A program made the translations under genes and the position numbers. Of a DNA stretch of 64,000 bases, positions 1 through 12,687 are shown one piece after another (the first letter of the stretch is position 1; every line of letters begins with the position of its first letter). The notes beneath the pieces are model-generated. The model searched no databases and was not told the DNA's origin. It worked only from the letters and a program-made list of their open reading frames with translations. The stretch comes from Vanilla planifolia. Lineage: Eukaryota > Streptophyta > Magnoliopsida > Asparagales > Orchidaceae. The stretch lies in assembly GCA_023846275.1 (NCBI GenBank), contig CM043868.1:13673755-13737754 (forward strand), read 5' to 3'.

Positions 1-11
1 GGAGGGTTTTA

Positions 12-3000
12 ATGGCTACTGGGGAGCTAAAAGGAACCCTACTTCCGGCGAGGCGGCTTAGGTCGCAGGAGGAGAGCGGCGGTGAGCTGCAAGAGGAGGA
101 TGACGAGGAAAGGCAGATCGAGGAGCTGGAGAGGGAGGTGAAGGAAATGGCACAAAAGATCCTCGACTTCCGGAGCATTATCCCGGAACGCCTTGGCGAC
201 GCCCTCTCCACTCGGCTCGCTGCGCTGAGACCAAACTTCCCACCAGTAAATGAATCACTGGTTTATCAGGCTGACACCAAGCTTCCAGCGAATGGTAAGC
301 TTTTTTTATTTTATTTTTTTTGTCCTGATTTTGCCTTTTCCCTTCGAAACTTTTTTGTTGTTTCGCAGCTGTTAGGCAGAATAGCTTCGTTTATGCTCTA
401 TTTTGGGTTTTCTTTTATTTCTTTTTAAACTGATCTTGTAAAAAAACTATGGTTTTCAAGTCCAACTAGCAACTGTTATATGAGATTTTGTGCATTGTTG
501 TGGCTCTTGTGTGGTTAATTGGCAGGTGATTACTGTAAAATTTTAAAGCGTTATTTCCCTTATCAACAAGTGCGCATGGGAGCTCCGATGAAATATGGCT
601 TAGGGAGAGATAGGTTAGTTTACCTTTCAAATTTAGGTTTTCCTTTCTTCTGGGTTGAACGTGTGAGTTTTTTTAATAAAAAATAAAGTTGTGCATTGAC
701 GTCATTTTGAATAACCTAATTTTGAAATGGATTAATAAAACGGGCTATAGCATGGACTTGCCAAATTGCATTATAAATGGTTATTATTCTATTTGAAGAG
801 AAACTAGAAGGGTTTTATAGTTAATGAAAAGCATTTGGAATATTTTTTTACTTTTTTCTACTCTTCTAACAAAGCAATTGAAGCAACTGCACAAAGCAGA
901 AGAAAGCAATGTAAATAGTTAGCAAAATTCTAATGGTGATGAATACAAAGGATTGATTTCTTTGATTCCATTCTCTGGTATTTGTTAGCAAAGAAAAGGG
1001 AGAATGACATTATTTCTTGCCTCCAATTGCCAATCAAGAAACAGAGGTAGTTGTATCAAGGACAGTGTAATGCTACTGCAATAGAGCTATGGGACAAGTA
1101 TATAGATGCTCCACAATGAAGAATAGATCATCTCAGGTGAGTGGGTTCTTCGTTTAGGTAATCAGCTCAAGAAGGTTTAACTAAAAGTGTTTTCCTCAAG
1201 TCAGCTTTATAAATAATACACACCAAGTTGGGTTCCACATAAGGATACACGGTTTTCTTTGATTGTATTAGATTAAAGAAGTAGTTGTATGAGCCACTAC
1301 ACCATGTAAATACCTTAAAGGATGGTCTCATTCAACTAATTTACAAGATAAGCACCAAGCATGGAAGTCATGAGTTAAGCCTCATGCATGAAACCAGTTT
1401 GTGCACAAAGAATTGTGGACCACATCATGAAAACATGAAGTGTTTATTGAGTCCAGGCAAAGCATTGTTATTACCAACGTGGTTAAGGTTATTTTCATGA
1501 TAAGGGAGAAATTAGGTTCCAATTTTGCTTGAGGAATGCACATGATTGTGCTCATTTTTGACATAAAAGCTATCAGCCATGTAGAGCATCTATACAAATC
1601 TTCACATAGCCCAAGGGACATCAATAAAGGTTCAATTAAGAAGAGTGCAAGTTTCATTCTTGCGAAGTCTTTATAAACCTTCTTACTATAAATATTCATG
1701 GTTGTAATTTTCCTTATTCAATATTTATTCTAGAGAAAAAGCTTGACAATTTTTTATTACTTGTTCAATTATGAAGCCAAACTTTGTAAAGATTCATTCA
1801 TTATGTCAACTTCTTTAGTTTTTCTTGTAAACTAAAATTCATTTATTTTGTTCTTGTTGAATTTGTTCACGAAACTTGTATTTAAACGTTCATGTATGTG
1901 ATTGGCTTTGATAGGCATTCATTTAAACTACTTTGTGTAAAATTTCATACTTGAAGCTATTTTGGTGAATATTCATTCATGAAATAGGTCTTAATAAATC
2001 TCTTATGTTTGTATTTATGCATGAAGTTAGTCTTGTTGAGTAATCAAGCATGAACATAATCTTATTAAATCTTGGCATATTTGGCATCTTACCAAGGGAT
2101 TTAACTCTCCATATGAAACATCTAATGTGGGTTATCATCAGGTTTTTTTGCCTTGTGCCTATTGTTTAAGGCATGACATCTATCTTATGTAGTTCATCAA
2201 GTGTAACCAATTGTTTCAAATAAATCGCGTCCATTATTCATTAATTTTGATAGATACATTCATTGTGCATGAGCTTTATGAGATGTTGTTGCTTAATGTT
2301 ACGTTTTGTTTGATTTTTTTTGCTCAATTTTTGTTAGAACAATTCTTGTCATCTCTGAATGTTATTATCTCACATGAAATATCGATTTCAAGTCGACCAT
2401 ATTTCGTTTCTTTTGAGAATTAGTTTCATACTCATTGAAGTGCACATTGTACATGTTTATTCCTTGTTTCACATGAAGCATCCATTTTAGGTCTCAACCT
2501 TATTTGATTGCTTTCAATTCATACATGTTTATTCCTTGTTTCAAGTGATGGCTAGGTGAATAGAATCCACAGTGTGGTTTAAACTAAATAAATGCTTGCC
2601 AAGAGGATATTATTTATAAAAAACAAATATTCAAGTCCTTTGTTGATACCACAGAGGTGTTGAGATTCTATGAGCTTGGTATGATGTACTTAAATCTTTT
2701 TTGGAGACAATTTGGCATTACCTTGCCTTTAAGAGGAAGGTAAATCTTGCATTGCCATGGGTGACATTTTTTTTTGTAGCAAATTGACTTTTAATTATGT
2801 TGCAAAACTACGAAAGGTTCATGGTTTGTTTGTATAACTACACTAATTCTCAAAACCTCAAAAGGTTTCTTAGAAAAATTGATCTGGCAAGGCACGCAAT
2901 CTCAAATGTTAGAATCTCTTTTGGTCCGAGATTTGAAGAGAATATGTTGATCTGTTTTTATCTATTGGATATCCTCATCTTGCCCCCTCCTTAGATCTAT

Positions 3001-6000
3001 CATCTTTAATAGGAGGAAATAGAAGTTTAATATTCTTTTTGGAAGATTAGGGATTGCTAATCTCCCTATATGGGAAGCCTTCTCCCTCTCAAGCTAAAGA
3101 GTAAAGATAGTTGCCCTTCATACATGTCATATTGGATTTGTTAGCGTTCCTACGAGGCTTAGTATTCTGAAGAGTTATCCTAATCTATATTGCTAATGTT
3201 CCTGTTTTCAAACAAGAACTAGGGGGGTTGTTTGACTTCATGTCTAGCCAACGTTAGGTCGAATGTGTCTCGCTTCATTTTGTGGTACTGACCTTAGTGT
3301 CTATATATTGTTTTAGGAAACAGGCGTTCGAATGTGTTGACAATATTTTTACTTTATCCTACTAGAGGACTCGAAGGAGCCTTTCAATGTCGGTATTTTG
3401 ACTTTATTCCTAATCCTTAAAATATTTAAGTTTCCAAATGCGCTTTGTAAGACACTTGATAAAATATTTGAAGTTTTTGATGGGTTTTCTATAACTATTG
3501 CAGCCCGTGAGGCACCAAAAAACTTAGAACTCATTTTGAAGCCCAAAAGATCTATCATTTTTGAATGATTGGGATTCATTATATGAAAACAAATAAAGTA
3601 AATTTTGCTTTAAAGGGAAGTAGGAACCAAATTTCCATATAATAGGAAACCATGAGTTAAGAAATAGACTCTTTAAAAACCATTCAATAATTTATGCTTT
3701 TCTAATAATTAGAAATAAAGAAAAAATTAAAATCAGGAGATTCCTAATTTCTAAAACTAACAAATCAAATAAATAGATTGATAATAATAGTAAATGTTGA
3801 GTTTGGCCACAAGAGCAAAAGTCTTTGGCAATTTATCCTAGGCAATTGCATAAAATCTTTAGCAATGTGTCTTGCCTTAAATTAATTCACATTGTTATCT
3901 TCTTTAAATTTGACAATAAGTATACCCTTCAAGCTAATCGTGTTTTTTCTAGCATGCAATATTATGATTCCCATGCTTGTTTCATTGAAGTGTTCAAATG
4001 TCTTCTATGGTTGCTTTCTTTTATTTGTGATTTTTAAGAGCTTTATCAATGGACTTAGGAATTTAGATATCATCAAGGTAGGAAATGAAAGCTTGAAAAT
4101 TAGGCATGTGGCAAGCATAAGAAGCATATTTCCACTTCAAATGGTTTCTATAAGATTGGACACCTTTCCTTTTGGGAATAGGATAATCCAAATCATCATT
4201 AAAAAATCAATAAAATTATTGTTGAATAAATGCTACTTTTAGGATTTCTTGTGTTTGGATCAGGTCACGGTCTCGATTAGAGACACATTTTTTATCATTT
4301 TGTTGAGTATGAGGTTTTCATGAGGAGACATTAAATTCAGTGCCAAGTTATTAGGTGGAACACTATGATGCGAATGATTTGAAGTATAACATGATTGGGC
4401 TAAAACTTTGAAGAGACTTGGGCTTGGAATTGTAATGGATATTGGAATCGATTTATATCGATAAGTTGGATTTTGTGATGGGAGACTTTTTTTAATTCCT
4501 TAAATATAGAATTCTTTTACATAATTTTGATCACTACTTGAATTTTGGAATTAGGATAGAAATGTTAACTCACAAAAAATGTGACATCCATAGAAAATAG
4601 TATTTTTTAATGATTGGAGAGCAATACTTATTCTCCTTTTAACTTGATTTATACCTTAGAAAATGTCCACTTTATAGTCGTAGAATTAAGTTTACTCTTA
4701 ATATGAACATGGAGATGTACGAAAGAGCAATACCAAAAACATTTATCAGTATGGAGGGAATTATACAAGCATGTAGAGGTTAGAATTTTTATAGTGTTTA
4801 GCAAGTCAAATTTGAGTTTTTGGAAGACTTTCGATGTGTAAGTGCTGTAAGAATGACATTCTCCCAAATAATGTTTAGAATACTAGTAGAGAACATAAGT
4901 GACTTAGATATTTCAAAGAGATGGTTTTTTTTAGCAATCCCATTTTGTTGAGATGTATCAATACATAAGCTTTGATGTATAATGTCTTCTTTTGGTGGAT
5001 ATTCCCCCAAAATCAAATTGCAATACTAATTCGCATTATCAGTTTTTATAATTTTGGTTTTGATTTAAAATTGATTGTGAATCAAAGTATGAAATTACTA
5101 AAAATTGGAACAAATTTCATATTTTTTCTTTCATAATAAATACCCAAGTGAGCTTTGTATGATAATTAATGGAACAAAAATCAACTTGGCTTGTAAACTT
5201 ATGTTACTTAGAAAGGACCATATATGTTACTATGGATTAATTTAATGATGAGAAGGTATGGTCGATTTTGAAACGAAGTTCTAGAATGTTTTGAATTTTG
5301 AAAATTCTCTCATTGAAAATTATTTGGTCTACTTTTAAGAAATGAAAAAAGTAATATTTCAATTTATCATAAATTTAGATGCTTTAATCTAAAATGCAAT
5401 AACATAACCTAATAATTATTTGGAGACAAAATATCGAATAAAGTTTTTGATAAATAACTTTCAAACTTGAAAGTGCTCACCTTGTGAACTTATCTATTTA
5501 GAGCATTATTATTGTTGAGAAAGTACAATCTTGAACATTATGCAACACTCTCAATTGTTTTTCGTAAATTTAGGTCTTAAAATTCACATACATTATTAAA
5601 AAGTTTAGCGATACAAGGATAATCCTCTACCAATATATTGATAGATAATAAGTTGTAATCTAATTTAGGAACTAACAACATAAAATAAAGAGCGAGACTA
5701 TCTGATAGCATCACATTATTGGTCGTTATCTTCTATGAGCTTGATTCATTGACTGTTTTTTGTCTACTTTTCTTGACATTGTTTGAATTTGGTCAAAATC
5801 TAAAGATTTTTTGCCATATGATTTGAAGTTTCAAAATTAATAATCCAAGTGTTAGCCTCATTAATGTTCTTATGAAAAGCTTGCATAGGATTACCTTTTT
5901 GAGCTACTAATCCAATAGAAGTGGTATGATATTGTCATTGTGGTTGACCAGCAAACAATGTTTTGACAAGTTCAAGTAAACAAAGTTGATGTAGCATCTT

Positions 6001-9000
6001 TGGAATTTGAGGTTACATCTTTGGAGGTAGTAGTGTTGTTCTTATAGCCTTCTTTGTTAAGGAGGTTGGTCAATGATACTCCAACATTCTTGTGAATATG
6101 TCGTGGCTTGTGGCAATGATTACGCTAGAGATAGTTCTTGTTGTTTAATGATATCCTTCTTTCATGATGAGTGTAGAAGACTTTGTGATAGTTGAGTCAG
6201 GGTTTCCTAACATGATTTTATTTCTACTCTCTTCCTTTTGAATCTTGACAAATGCCTTGTAAGACTAGGTAAAGAATTTTTTGAGAGAACTCTATCATGA
6301 TCATCATCAAGGTTCTTTGCTCAACTAAAAAGAACCATTACATTCATTTCTTTTCCATGATTTTCTTGTATTTGATGCTCGCTCCCTGATAATCCCAATC
6401 ATAGTCTTCAAACTTGTCTAATCATTGCCATTATCAATTGAGAATATTGAATCATTGAGTTAGAATACGATGCCCTTAGGGTTAGTTGTGAAGAGTACTC
6501 TCAAGGTTGAACAATTTTAATGTATTTTCAACATGATTGTTTGGTTCCTTAGCACCATCCCATGTTCCCTTATTTGTTTTGTATAGAAGAAAATTCTCTT
6601 CAATCTTGTTTGTCATATAGATGAGTCATGAGGTCAACATGTTATTTTTTGACTTTCTAACGTAGAAGTTGGTGACTTATTTCTTTTGCTTGATTGCAAT
6701 GTTGGTAAGGTAGTCATTTTTTCTTTCTACATATAAACATTATAATAGACTAAGGCCATTGCAGGTATTTTTGTTTGTTAAGTTTATAGCTTGTGACAAT
6801 GAAGGGCGTGCTCTCCGTAGGACTATACTACTGCTCTAAATTAACATAGTGTTGGTAGGGATGATTGTCTTCTTTTTAATCATGACTATTTTCTTTTCAA
6901 TAGTCATGAAGGATTTTTGTTTGATTTAGTTTCAAAGGATGCTTTTATATCATATAAATTTTAGAATGAATGAGATTTATTGTATGAAATCATCAAATAC
7001 AATCAATTTTAAAGAGGATGATTGATTAAAATACTATATAATAGAGAACTATAAATTATGAAATAAATTATTTAATAATTATACAACAATTTGTATACAA
7101 TCTCTTAATAATTGGAAATAAATAGATAACTAAAACTAGAAAATTTTACTTTTCAATTTCTTAAAAAATAAGTCTAATAAAAAGACTAATTATAGCAATA
7201 ATTGGTGATATATTTTATAATAAATATTGAGATATTTAATAGAATCATTAATATAACAATCCTAGCCTTCGAGGTCCTTTCAAGGTTGTCTTTAATACAC
7301 CTAAAGTTTGTAATTGTTGTTATGCAACCATTTTTCCCTCAAGCCCGCAAGAAGGTTCTTTTGGACAATATTTAAACTACTCAATTGTTATTTATATAAC
7401 TACCTTTGTCATTGAGGTTCCACCAAAGTTCTCTGAAGAGAAAAAAAAAAAAAAATTATATTGCTGGTGCTAACTTTGTAGTTATTAAAGACGTTAGGAG
7501 TTGTTGTGAAGGTTTTACCCGAACATCAAAAGAAGAAAAAAGGTTTTATATTGTTATATGTGGAATGGGTTGCTAAATCCTTCTTGTGGCTCCATGTCCA
7601 AAGAGGCTGCAAGAAGACAATTTTATGGAGAATCTATGATCAGTTTGTCAAGTTGACATGAATTTCTATAGTGCAATTGCTTTACCCAAGTGACCTTGCT
7701 TTGCATTAATCTACAAGATGTCTCTCGTTATATGTTCTTCATTCAATGAGACTAGCCTTCAATTATGAATAATTTGGATATCGTTAGGGAGGTTTTATAA
7801 CAGATTAACCTTGTTCAATTTAAACACAACTTTGTAGATTTTGGATATTAGGTTTGATGAATAGGAAGGACCATATTTTACTGGCTTCCATTTCTAATAG
7901 TTGGGGTGTGATGTAAGTGCGCTGAGTATTTCATTTGGAGTCTTTTGGAGTTTTGGATGTTGATTTCCAACAAGCATATTTTTAAAGTAGCGTGTTGAAT
8001 CTTTTGACATTGCCTTTAGTGCAGAAGGCAATGGTAGAAGCCATCATGTGGCAGTACTAAAGCTACAGGTCAAATGTAAAAGGAATAAGAAAATCAAAAC
8101 CGTATGGTGAGTTTATATATGAAGAAAAGACATGAAAATAAGATTGCAGAGCCTTGAAATAATAATTTAATTTGAGAAACTGAGGAGTGTGAAATTAACC
8201 TATCGAGAAGAACTGTAATCAAGATGCCTTGATCTTGAGTGTAGCTTGTCTTTTGAATCTTGAGTTTCAGATTTGGGGGCACCTTTTAATTCAATTTTGT
8301 GGGAATTGTTGTTGTGAAATTTCATTGTGAGGAAGTTTGGAAATGTTTATCTTAATAATGTTGAGCCTTCAGAAATTATGGGCAAGGGTGATAACAACGA
8401 TTGCATTGATGTTCACGTCAATGTTTTGCAACGTAGAAAACATATGGTTCGTTGCCTGCAATCTGAATTTCGTGCCTGATACCGATGATTGCATTAGAGA
8501 TTTGATCATATTTGGAGATGGTCTTGGAGATTCGAGAAAGGTGATTTATTTTTTGCTTGTAGAGCCTAGAGAGGGCCATTTTTAAATAGAGGTCTTGCCA
8601 CATGAGTAAGAATGAAATGAAAAATGGTGGCATAAAAAAGGTTGCTACCAAATATGAAATATTTGAAATTACATTATTATGAATATTGTGTCCTAGAAAA
8701 TAGAAAAGATTAGAATAGAGCCAAAGACTGACTAGAGTTTACACAAATGTAGGTTATCTTTCTAAAAGAAAACTTTTATTTGTTTGTTACTTTCATGGAA
8801 TGTAATTTGCTTAATGATGATGTGTATGATAACTAGGATTTTTCTGTCACATGAGGTTAAGATGTCAAGAATAGTTCATCACGAACATTACTAGAAAGAG
8901 TTATTAATAGAATGTATGAAAAATTTGATGAGCACACTATAAACTTGAGATTGGATGCATGATTTGACAAAGTAATTTGTGCCAATTTAGTGAAGTCAAC

Positions 9001-11135
9001 ATAATACTTGCTTGACACATAGCCTTTTTAATTTCTTATTGACAAATGTTTGGATATAAAAGAAGGTGAATATTGGACTTAAAGGCTTTGGATATATGTT
9101 TTATGTTTGTGTTGATCTAGAAACTAGAGACTAATTATATGCTAAATCAATGAAGTGTCATTTTATTGTGTATAGCATTGATTATTTTTGCTATCGACTC
9201 TTGGATGAACTTATTAGAAAAATAATTGAAACCAAAAATGTCATGTGAAACAAATGCATTGCACAAACAAGGGAACTTGATTTGAGTGGAACAAGGGAAG
9301 TTAATGATGAAAGACTTGTGCTTATTCTTATAAAGTTTAAGAAAGAACTAGAAACAAGATTTGACAATTTGGCTTAAAAATCAAAATCATTTGGTGACTA
9401 GATTTTGATCTATGTTCGAGTTGATTTAAATCAGTAAATTAAAACCCAAAAATTGACTTGGTTCTATTGTTTAGCCAATTTGTAGCATAGACTGATTTAG
9501 CTCATTCATGCCCAAAATTGTCTATGATAAATTTTATACAAGATAAATAAATTAAGAAATTGGATAGTTTTGCACATTAGAGATGCTAGTTGAAGGCTAA
9601 GTTTTATTTGTCAGATGGTGTGAGGCACACCAAGAGGAAAGAAGGATAAATTGTTGTTACTTGTTATAAAGTATTTTTGACAAACTAATAAACTAATTGA
9701 GACTTTAACTACTTGCAAAGGTATTGCAATTATTGTGAGACTATGCCTATGAATTACATTATATGGAAGAAATGAGCAATTAAAAATATGCAAATGAGAT
9801 AAAAGATTTTTTAGGTGGTTTAACTTAAGCTCAATTCTATGTCCACCCTCAAGCAACAAACTCTAGTAGCATCAAACCAAAGTGTGATTTTTTGGGATCG
9901 ATCACAACCCTAATTCACTCAACTCTCTATGGTCAGTAGTTTCACCAAATCACTCCACATTAAGTGGTCCACAGCAAGGCCAAGAAAATCAGATTACAAG
10001 AGTCAAATACAAAACATAGGTTCACTAAGATATGAACTCTGAATAGACTAGTAAAATTACTCAAGCTAATGGATTACAAAGCAAAGTTATCACTTGGAAC
10101 AAGAGCATGTGTAGTGCAACTGAATGGTGTTAGTTGTTATGGCTTTTCTTCCCTTCTCTTTATAGAAATGGTGTTGCCATGAAGTGTTTTCAAATTCTCT
10201 CATAAAATGCCCTTAAGGATGCAGCAATGAGTTATTTATAAGTGTTTAGATTTCCTTTTTAATGGTAGTACATTAATTCCCAAATCTATCATTTCTTATG
10301 ATCAATTCTTCATCTATCTATTTATTATGATTAGAGAAGTTTATATAGTGTTTGCAATACACAGGATCCTCCCAAGGAAACACAGAGAGCTTTTTAACAA
10401 CCAATTATTCATTCAAAGTTTATCTAAACTAGCTGTTACTTGACTTTCACACCACCCATTTGTATTGTACAATAAGTGTGCGTACTATATGAGGCACATA
10501 AAATAAATTAATCTACTATTTGTTAAAATATTAACGTATTGTACGAAGTTTTTGGATTTTCTCTTATATATTGTGAACTATTATCATTAACGGATCATAC
10601 TATACGATAGAAACTATCGTACTGTTTGGAAGTTTTAAGATAGTGTATGTGTAATGCTTGGTTTAAATATCATATCTATATTATTAGTTATACTGTATGT
10701 TATATTGATTTGTATAGTCCAATAGTTTTCCCAATTAACTAGAGGTTTGGGTATTAGGGTTAGTTCTTGTAAGTGATATGTAAGTGAGTTTGTGAGTGAA
10801 CCACATGCTCATACATTTAGAAAGTAATTTAGTTTTAATATTTAGATATGTGTTAGAAATTATAATATCTTGATTACTTGTAGGATACATAGTTTCATCT
10901 TCTTTAATTGAATTATTGGATAATATTTTTCTTCATTGCTTTTAAGTATTTGGACTTAATGATTCAAGACTTTATTTATTTAAATCATGATCAATGATTC
11001 ACATTGTTTAGCTGTTTTTAAAATAATTTATAACATATCAAGTAAATAAGTTAAATTACAAATAAGGTATTTAAAAGATTTATTATCATCAAATACAAGT
11101 ATTCGTGAATAGTTACATATATTTATATACACATG

Positions 11136-11185
<50 letters not shown>

Positions 11186-11882
11186 AGGTTCACTTATAGG
11201 AAAGTTGTTGGTGCTGCAATTGAACATTAATTTGAAAGAGCCTTAGCTTAGTTTGGACATATGAGCTCATCAATGTTGGAATTTGCTCATTTAGTCTGGG
11301 GAAGAGGATCAAAAAAAGTCATTCTTGAATGTAATCATGGTAGGCCTTGCATATTTGAAGCCCAAAGAAGAACGAGAAGAAGATGAAGGAGAAGTAGAAG
11401 AAGTAAGAGAAGAAGAAGGAGAAGAAGAAGGAGAAGGAGAAGGAGAACAAGGAGAAGGAGAAGGAGGAGAAAAAGGAGAAGAAGGAGAAGAAGATGAAGG
11501 AGAAGAAACCAAATATTTTGATGAGATTTATGGGTTATTATCATACTTTTTATTGTTGGAAAACTCTGATGTCTATGACTATTATACCATATTGTCCTTA
11601 AATTGTTTCCTTATTCATCTTTTATGATTTTTGTTCATATCAAACAATTTTTTATGCCATTGTTTAGAGGCAGGGCAACCAGGGTTCCTTGGTGATTTAT
11701 CCCTTGCAGGAGGTGATGAAAGGCAGCTTGAAAAGTTTAAACTTCTTAGAGAAAAGACAATCAACTCGATTGCTGCGGCACCTCTCCTCTTGAAGAGAGT
11801 GAATGAAAGCCTTGAGAAGCTCAACAAAATTGATAGCTGCAATCTAAACATACATCCTGCTTTCAAGTGGAAAAACAAATAG
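12..11882 (+). CDS. Conserved plant protein of unknown function, 165 aa, two exons with an 11.4 kb intron
   Basis: Exon 1 is 12-294 and exon 2 is 11668-11882, with the stop TAG at 11880. Exon 1 ends at AATG|GTAAGC (donor at 295). Exon 2 starts after TTTTTTATGCCATTGTTTAG (acceptor 11666-11667). The split codon g|ag gives Glu95 and the phases match exactly: 283 + 215 nt = 166 codons. The start is the first ATG, 11 nt into the window, so the promoter lies outside. Residues about 20-50 are very acidic and then heptad-like (EEDDEERQIEELEREVKEMA), which predicts a short coiled coil. The C-terminal exon holds a second helix-rich block (KFKLLREKTINSIAAAPLLLKR as seen in 11724-11790, shown only in outline) and ends in a basic HPAFKWKNK tail. 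I recall similar short plant proteins with the same two-block layout but no assigned role. No signal peptide or membrane segment is seen. An AATAAA at 12235-12240 could end the transcript. A small exon hidden in the intron is possible, but the exact phase fit argues against it. Confidence 0.72.
1080..2100 (+). mobile_element. LTR-like stretch in the first gene's intron
   Basis: A TATA-like CTATAAATA at 1685-1693 follows a promoter-like stretch. After it comes a TTATTCAATATTTATTC block and a TTCTTGTTGAATTTGTTCAC block near 1850-1870. This resembles the U3-R-U5 order of plant Ty3/gypsy LTRs. No coding domain was recognised next to it, and the ends and target duplication were not found, so this is a weak call. 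The neighbouring stretches 295-1080 and 2100-3785 show no gene or clear repeat. Confidence 0.27.
3785..6135 (-). mobile_element. Ty1/copia retrotransposon relic (gag zinc knuckle, protease, integrase, part of RT)
   Basis: Read on the minus strand, the pieces come in copia order in several frames. A degenerate gag zinc knuckle (CHKPRHIHK) lies near 6090-6130. A protease-like TWIINFETSNHMA near 5690-5840 corresponds to the family's WIIDSGASDHMT. A pre-integrase LHFRLKH lies near 5390-5420. The integrase core near 4640-5030 has IIHQSLCIDTSQQNG followed by the NRMPS-like region. An RT N-terminal part near 3800-4240 has YPIPKRKG and, at the end, TFALVAKLN (family: TFAPVAKLN). Many stops and frameshifts show it is dead. 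The RT stops at about 3785, so the catalytic YVDD part and the RNase H are missing. It lies antisense to the host gene inside its intron. Sequence from 6135 to about 6750 may be the rest of gag. Confidence 0.85.
6136..10440. other. Intron sequence without recognised gene
   Basis: AT-rich DNA inside the first intron. The first 600 bp may be decayed copia gag. Short open frames near 8094-8650 and 9611-9859 show no family motif and have random-looking composition. A TATAAATA-like motif on the minus strand near 10230 sits in LTR-like sequence, but nothing confirms an element. Confidence 0.5.
10457..10726. repeat. Palindromic GTAC/ATAC motif cluster, minor copy
   Basis: Several short blocks built on TATTGTACAATA, GTATTGTACGAAG and TATACGATAGAAACTATCGTA occur within 270 bp, at about 10460, 10535, 10595 and 10690. 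The block at 10595 is an 8-bp inverted repeat (TACGATAG/CTATCGTA) with a 3-nt loop. The same vocabulary appears in the longer array at 22253-22880. Confidence 0.5.
11139..11183. repeat. (AT)n microsatellite, 45 nt
   Basis: An uninterrupted AT dinucleotide run in the 3' part of the first gene's intron, about 480 bp before the splice acceptor. Confidence 0.97.
11364..11508 (+). repeat. Long purine tract (GAA/GGA type), about 145 nt
   Basis: Nearly pure G/A sequence made of irregular GAAGGA and GAGAAG units with only a few pyrimidines. It lies about 160 bp upstream of the exon 2 acceptor at 11668. It reads as a Glu/Gly-rich frame on + and a Ser/Pro- or Leu-rich frame on -, which is a composition effect and not coding evidence. 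Such mirror-like polypurine tracts can form triplex DNA, and in RNA they resemble GAA-type splicing enhancers; both are inference. Confidence 0.9.
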
Positions 11883-11940
11883 AAGTATGTGCTATAAAAT
11901 GTTGTTTGGTGTCTCATACACACATACATACATATATGTA

Positions 11941-11962
11941 ATATATATATATATATATATAT
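11941..11962. repeat. (AT)11 microsatellite
   Basis: An AT run about 60 bp after the stop codon of the first gene, probably in its 3' untranslated region. Confidence 0.95.
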
Positions 11963-12234
11963 TTAAATAACTGAATGAAGAACTTCCAGGGTGGCTTTTT
12001 CCATGAACAAAATGTATTTTTGAACACTTGCCTGCTTAGGGAACTATGTAACAGCACTGTAACTGTATGTTCTGTTTGAATAGTTCATTTTTTTATGGAA
12101 TCACTTTATACCTTGAGGTATAGCCATTGTTGCAAACGCAGCTTAAACAATGCTTTCTTTTACTTCCATTTCTTAATGTGATTATAATTAGCAATCCTTG
12201 TCAAACATTGGATTATCATTGGTTACAGTTCTGA

Positions 12235-12240
12235 AATAAA
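12235..12240 (+). terminator. Candidate poly(A) signal AATAAA for the first gene
   Basis: A canonical AATAAA about 350 bp after the stop codon at 11882. On the other strand an AATAAA (12301-12296) could serve the convergent F-box gene. If both are used, the two 3' UTRs overlap or nearly touch. No transcript data are available here. Confidence 0.35.
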
Positions 12241-12687
12241 AAAGACAGAAAACTGCTTATAGAGATTTTGTTAGATGTAAAAGTTAAGACCTGTTTTTAT
12301 TTTGATGAACTGCCAAAGCCATTGATCAGTTTAGATAGCATCCTCTAAACCAATTAGACTTCTGTTCAATTACTTTTTTTTTTCAATCTCAAGAATTAAA
12401 AATTTATCAATTTAGTAACTTATTAAATAACATAAAATACCCTTTTTCTTAAATTTAAACTTTCCAGAAGCTTTTCTTTAACCACAACCATTCCTATCAA
12501 ATATCGAGCACCACACAAGGCTAATGTAACAAAAGAAATTAGTATCACGTCATTGATGCATCTCAGTAGAAAGCAGTTCTCTCCCATTACAAAATACAAA
12601 GTTCATCTCACAAAGGTTTGATTCAACTATTTTCAATAGAACAGCTTTGACAAAGAAGGTCGACATGCATAACAACAATCCAATGCA

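Noticed and set aside
295-428. Continuation of the first exon's frame beyond position 294
   Set aside because: The sequence becomes T-rich intron after a good GTAAGC donor, and exon 2 at 11668 fits the phase.
11309-11627. Glu/Gly-rich and Ser/Pro-rich frames over the purine tract
   Set aside because: Low-complexity translation of a GAA/GGA tract inside an intron.
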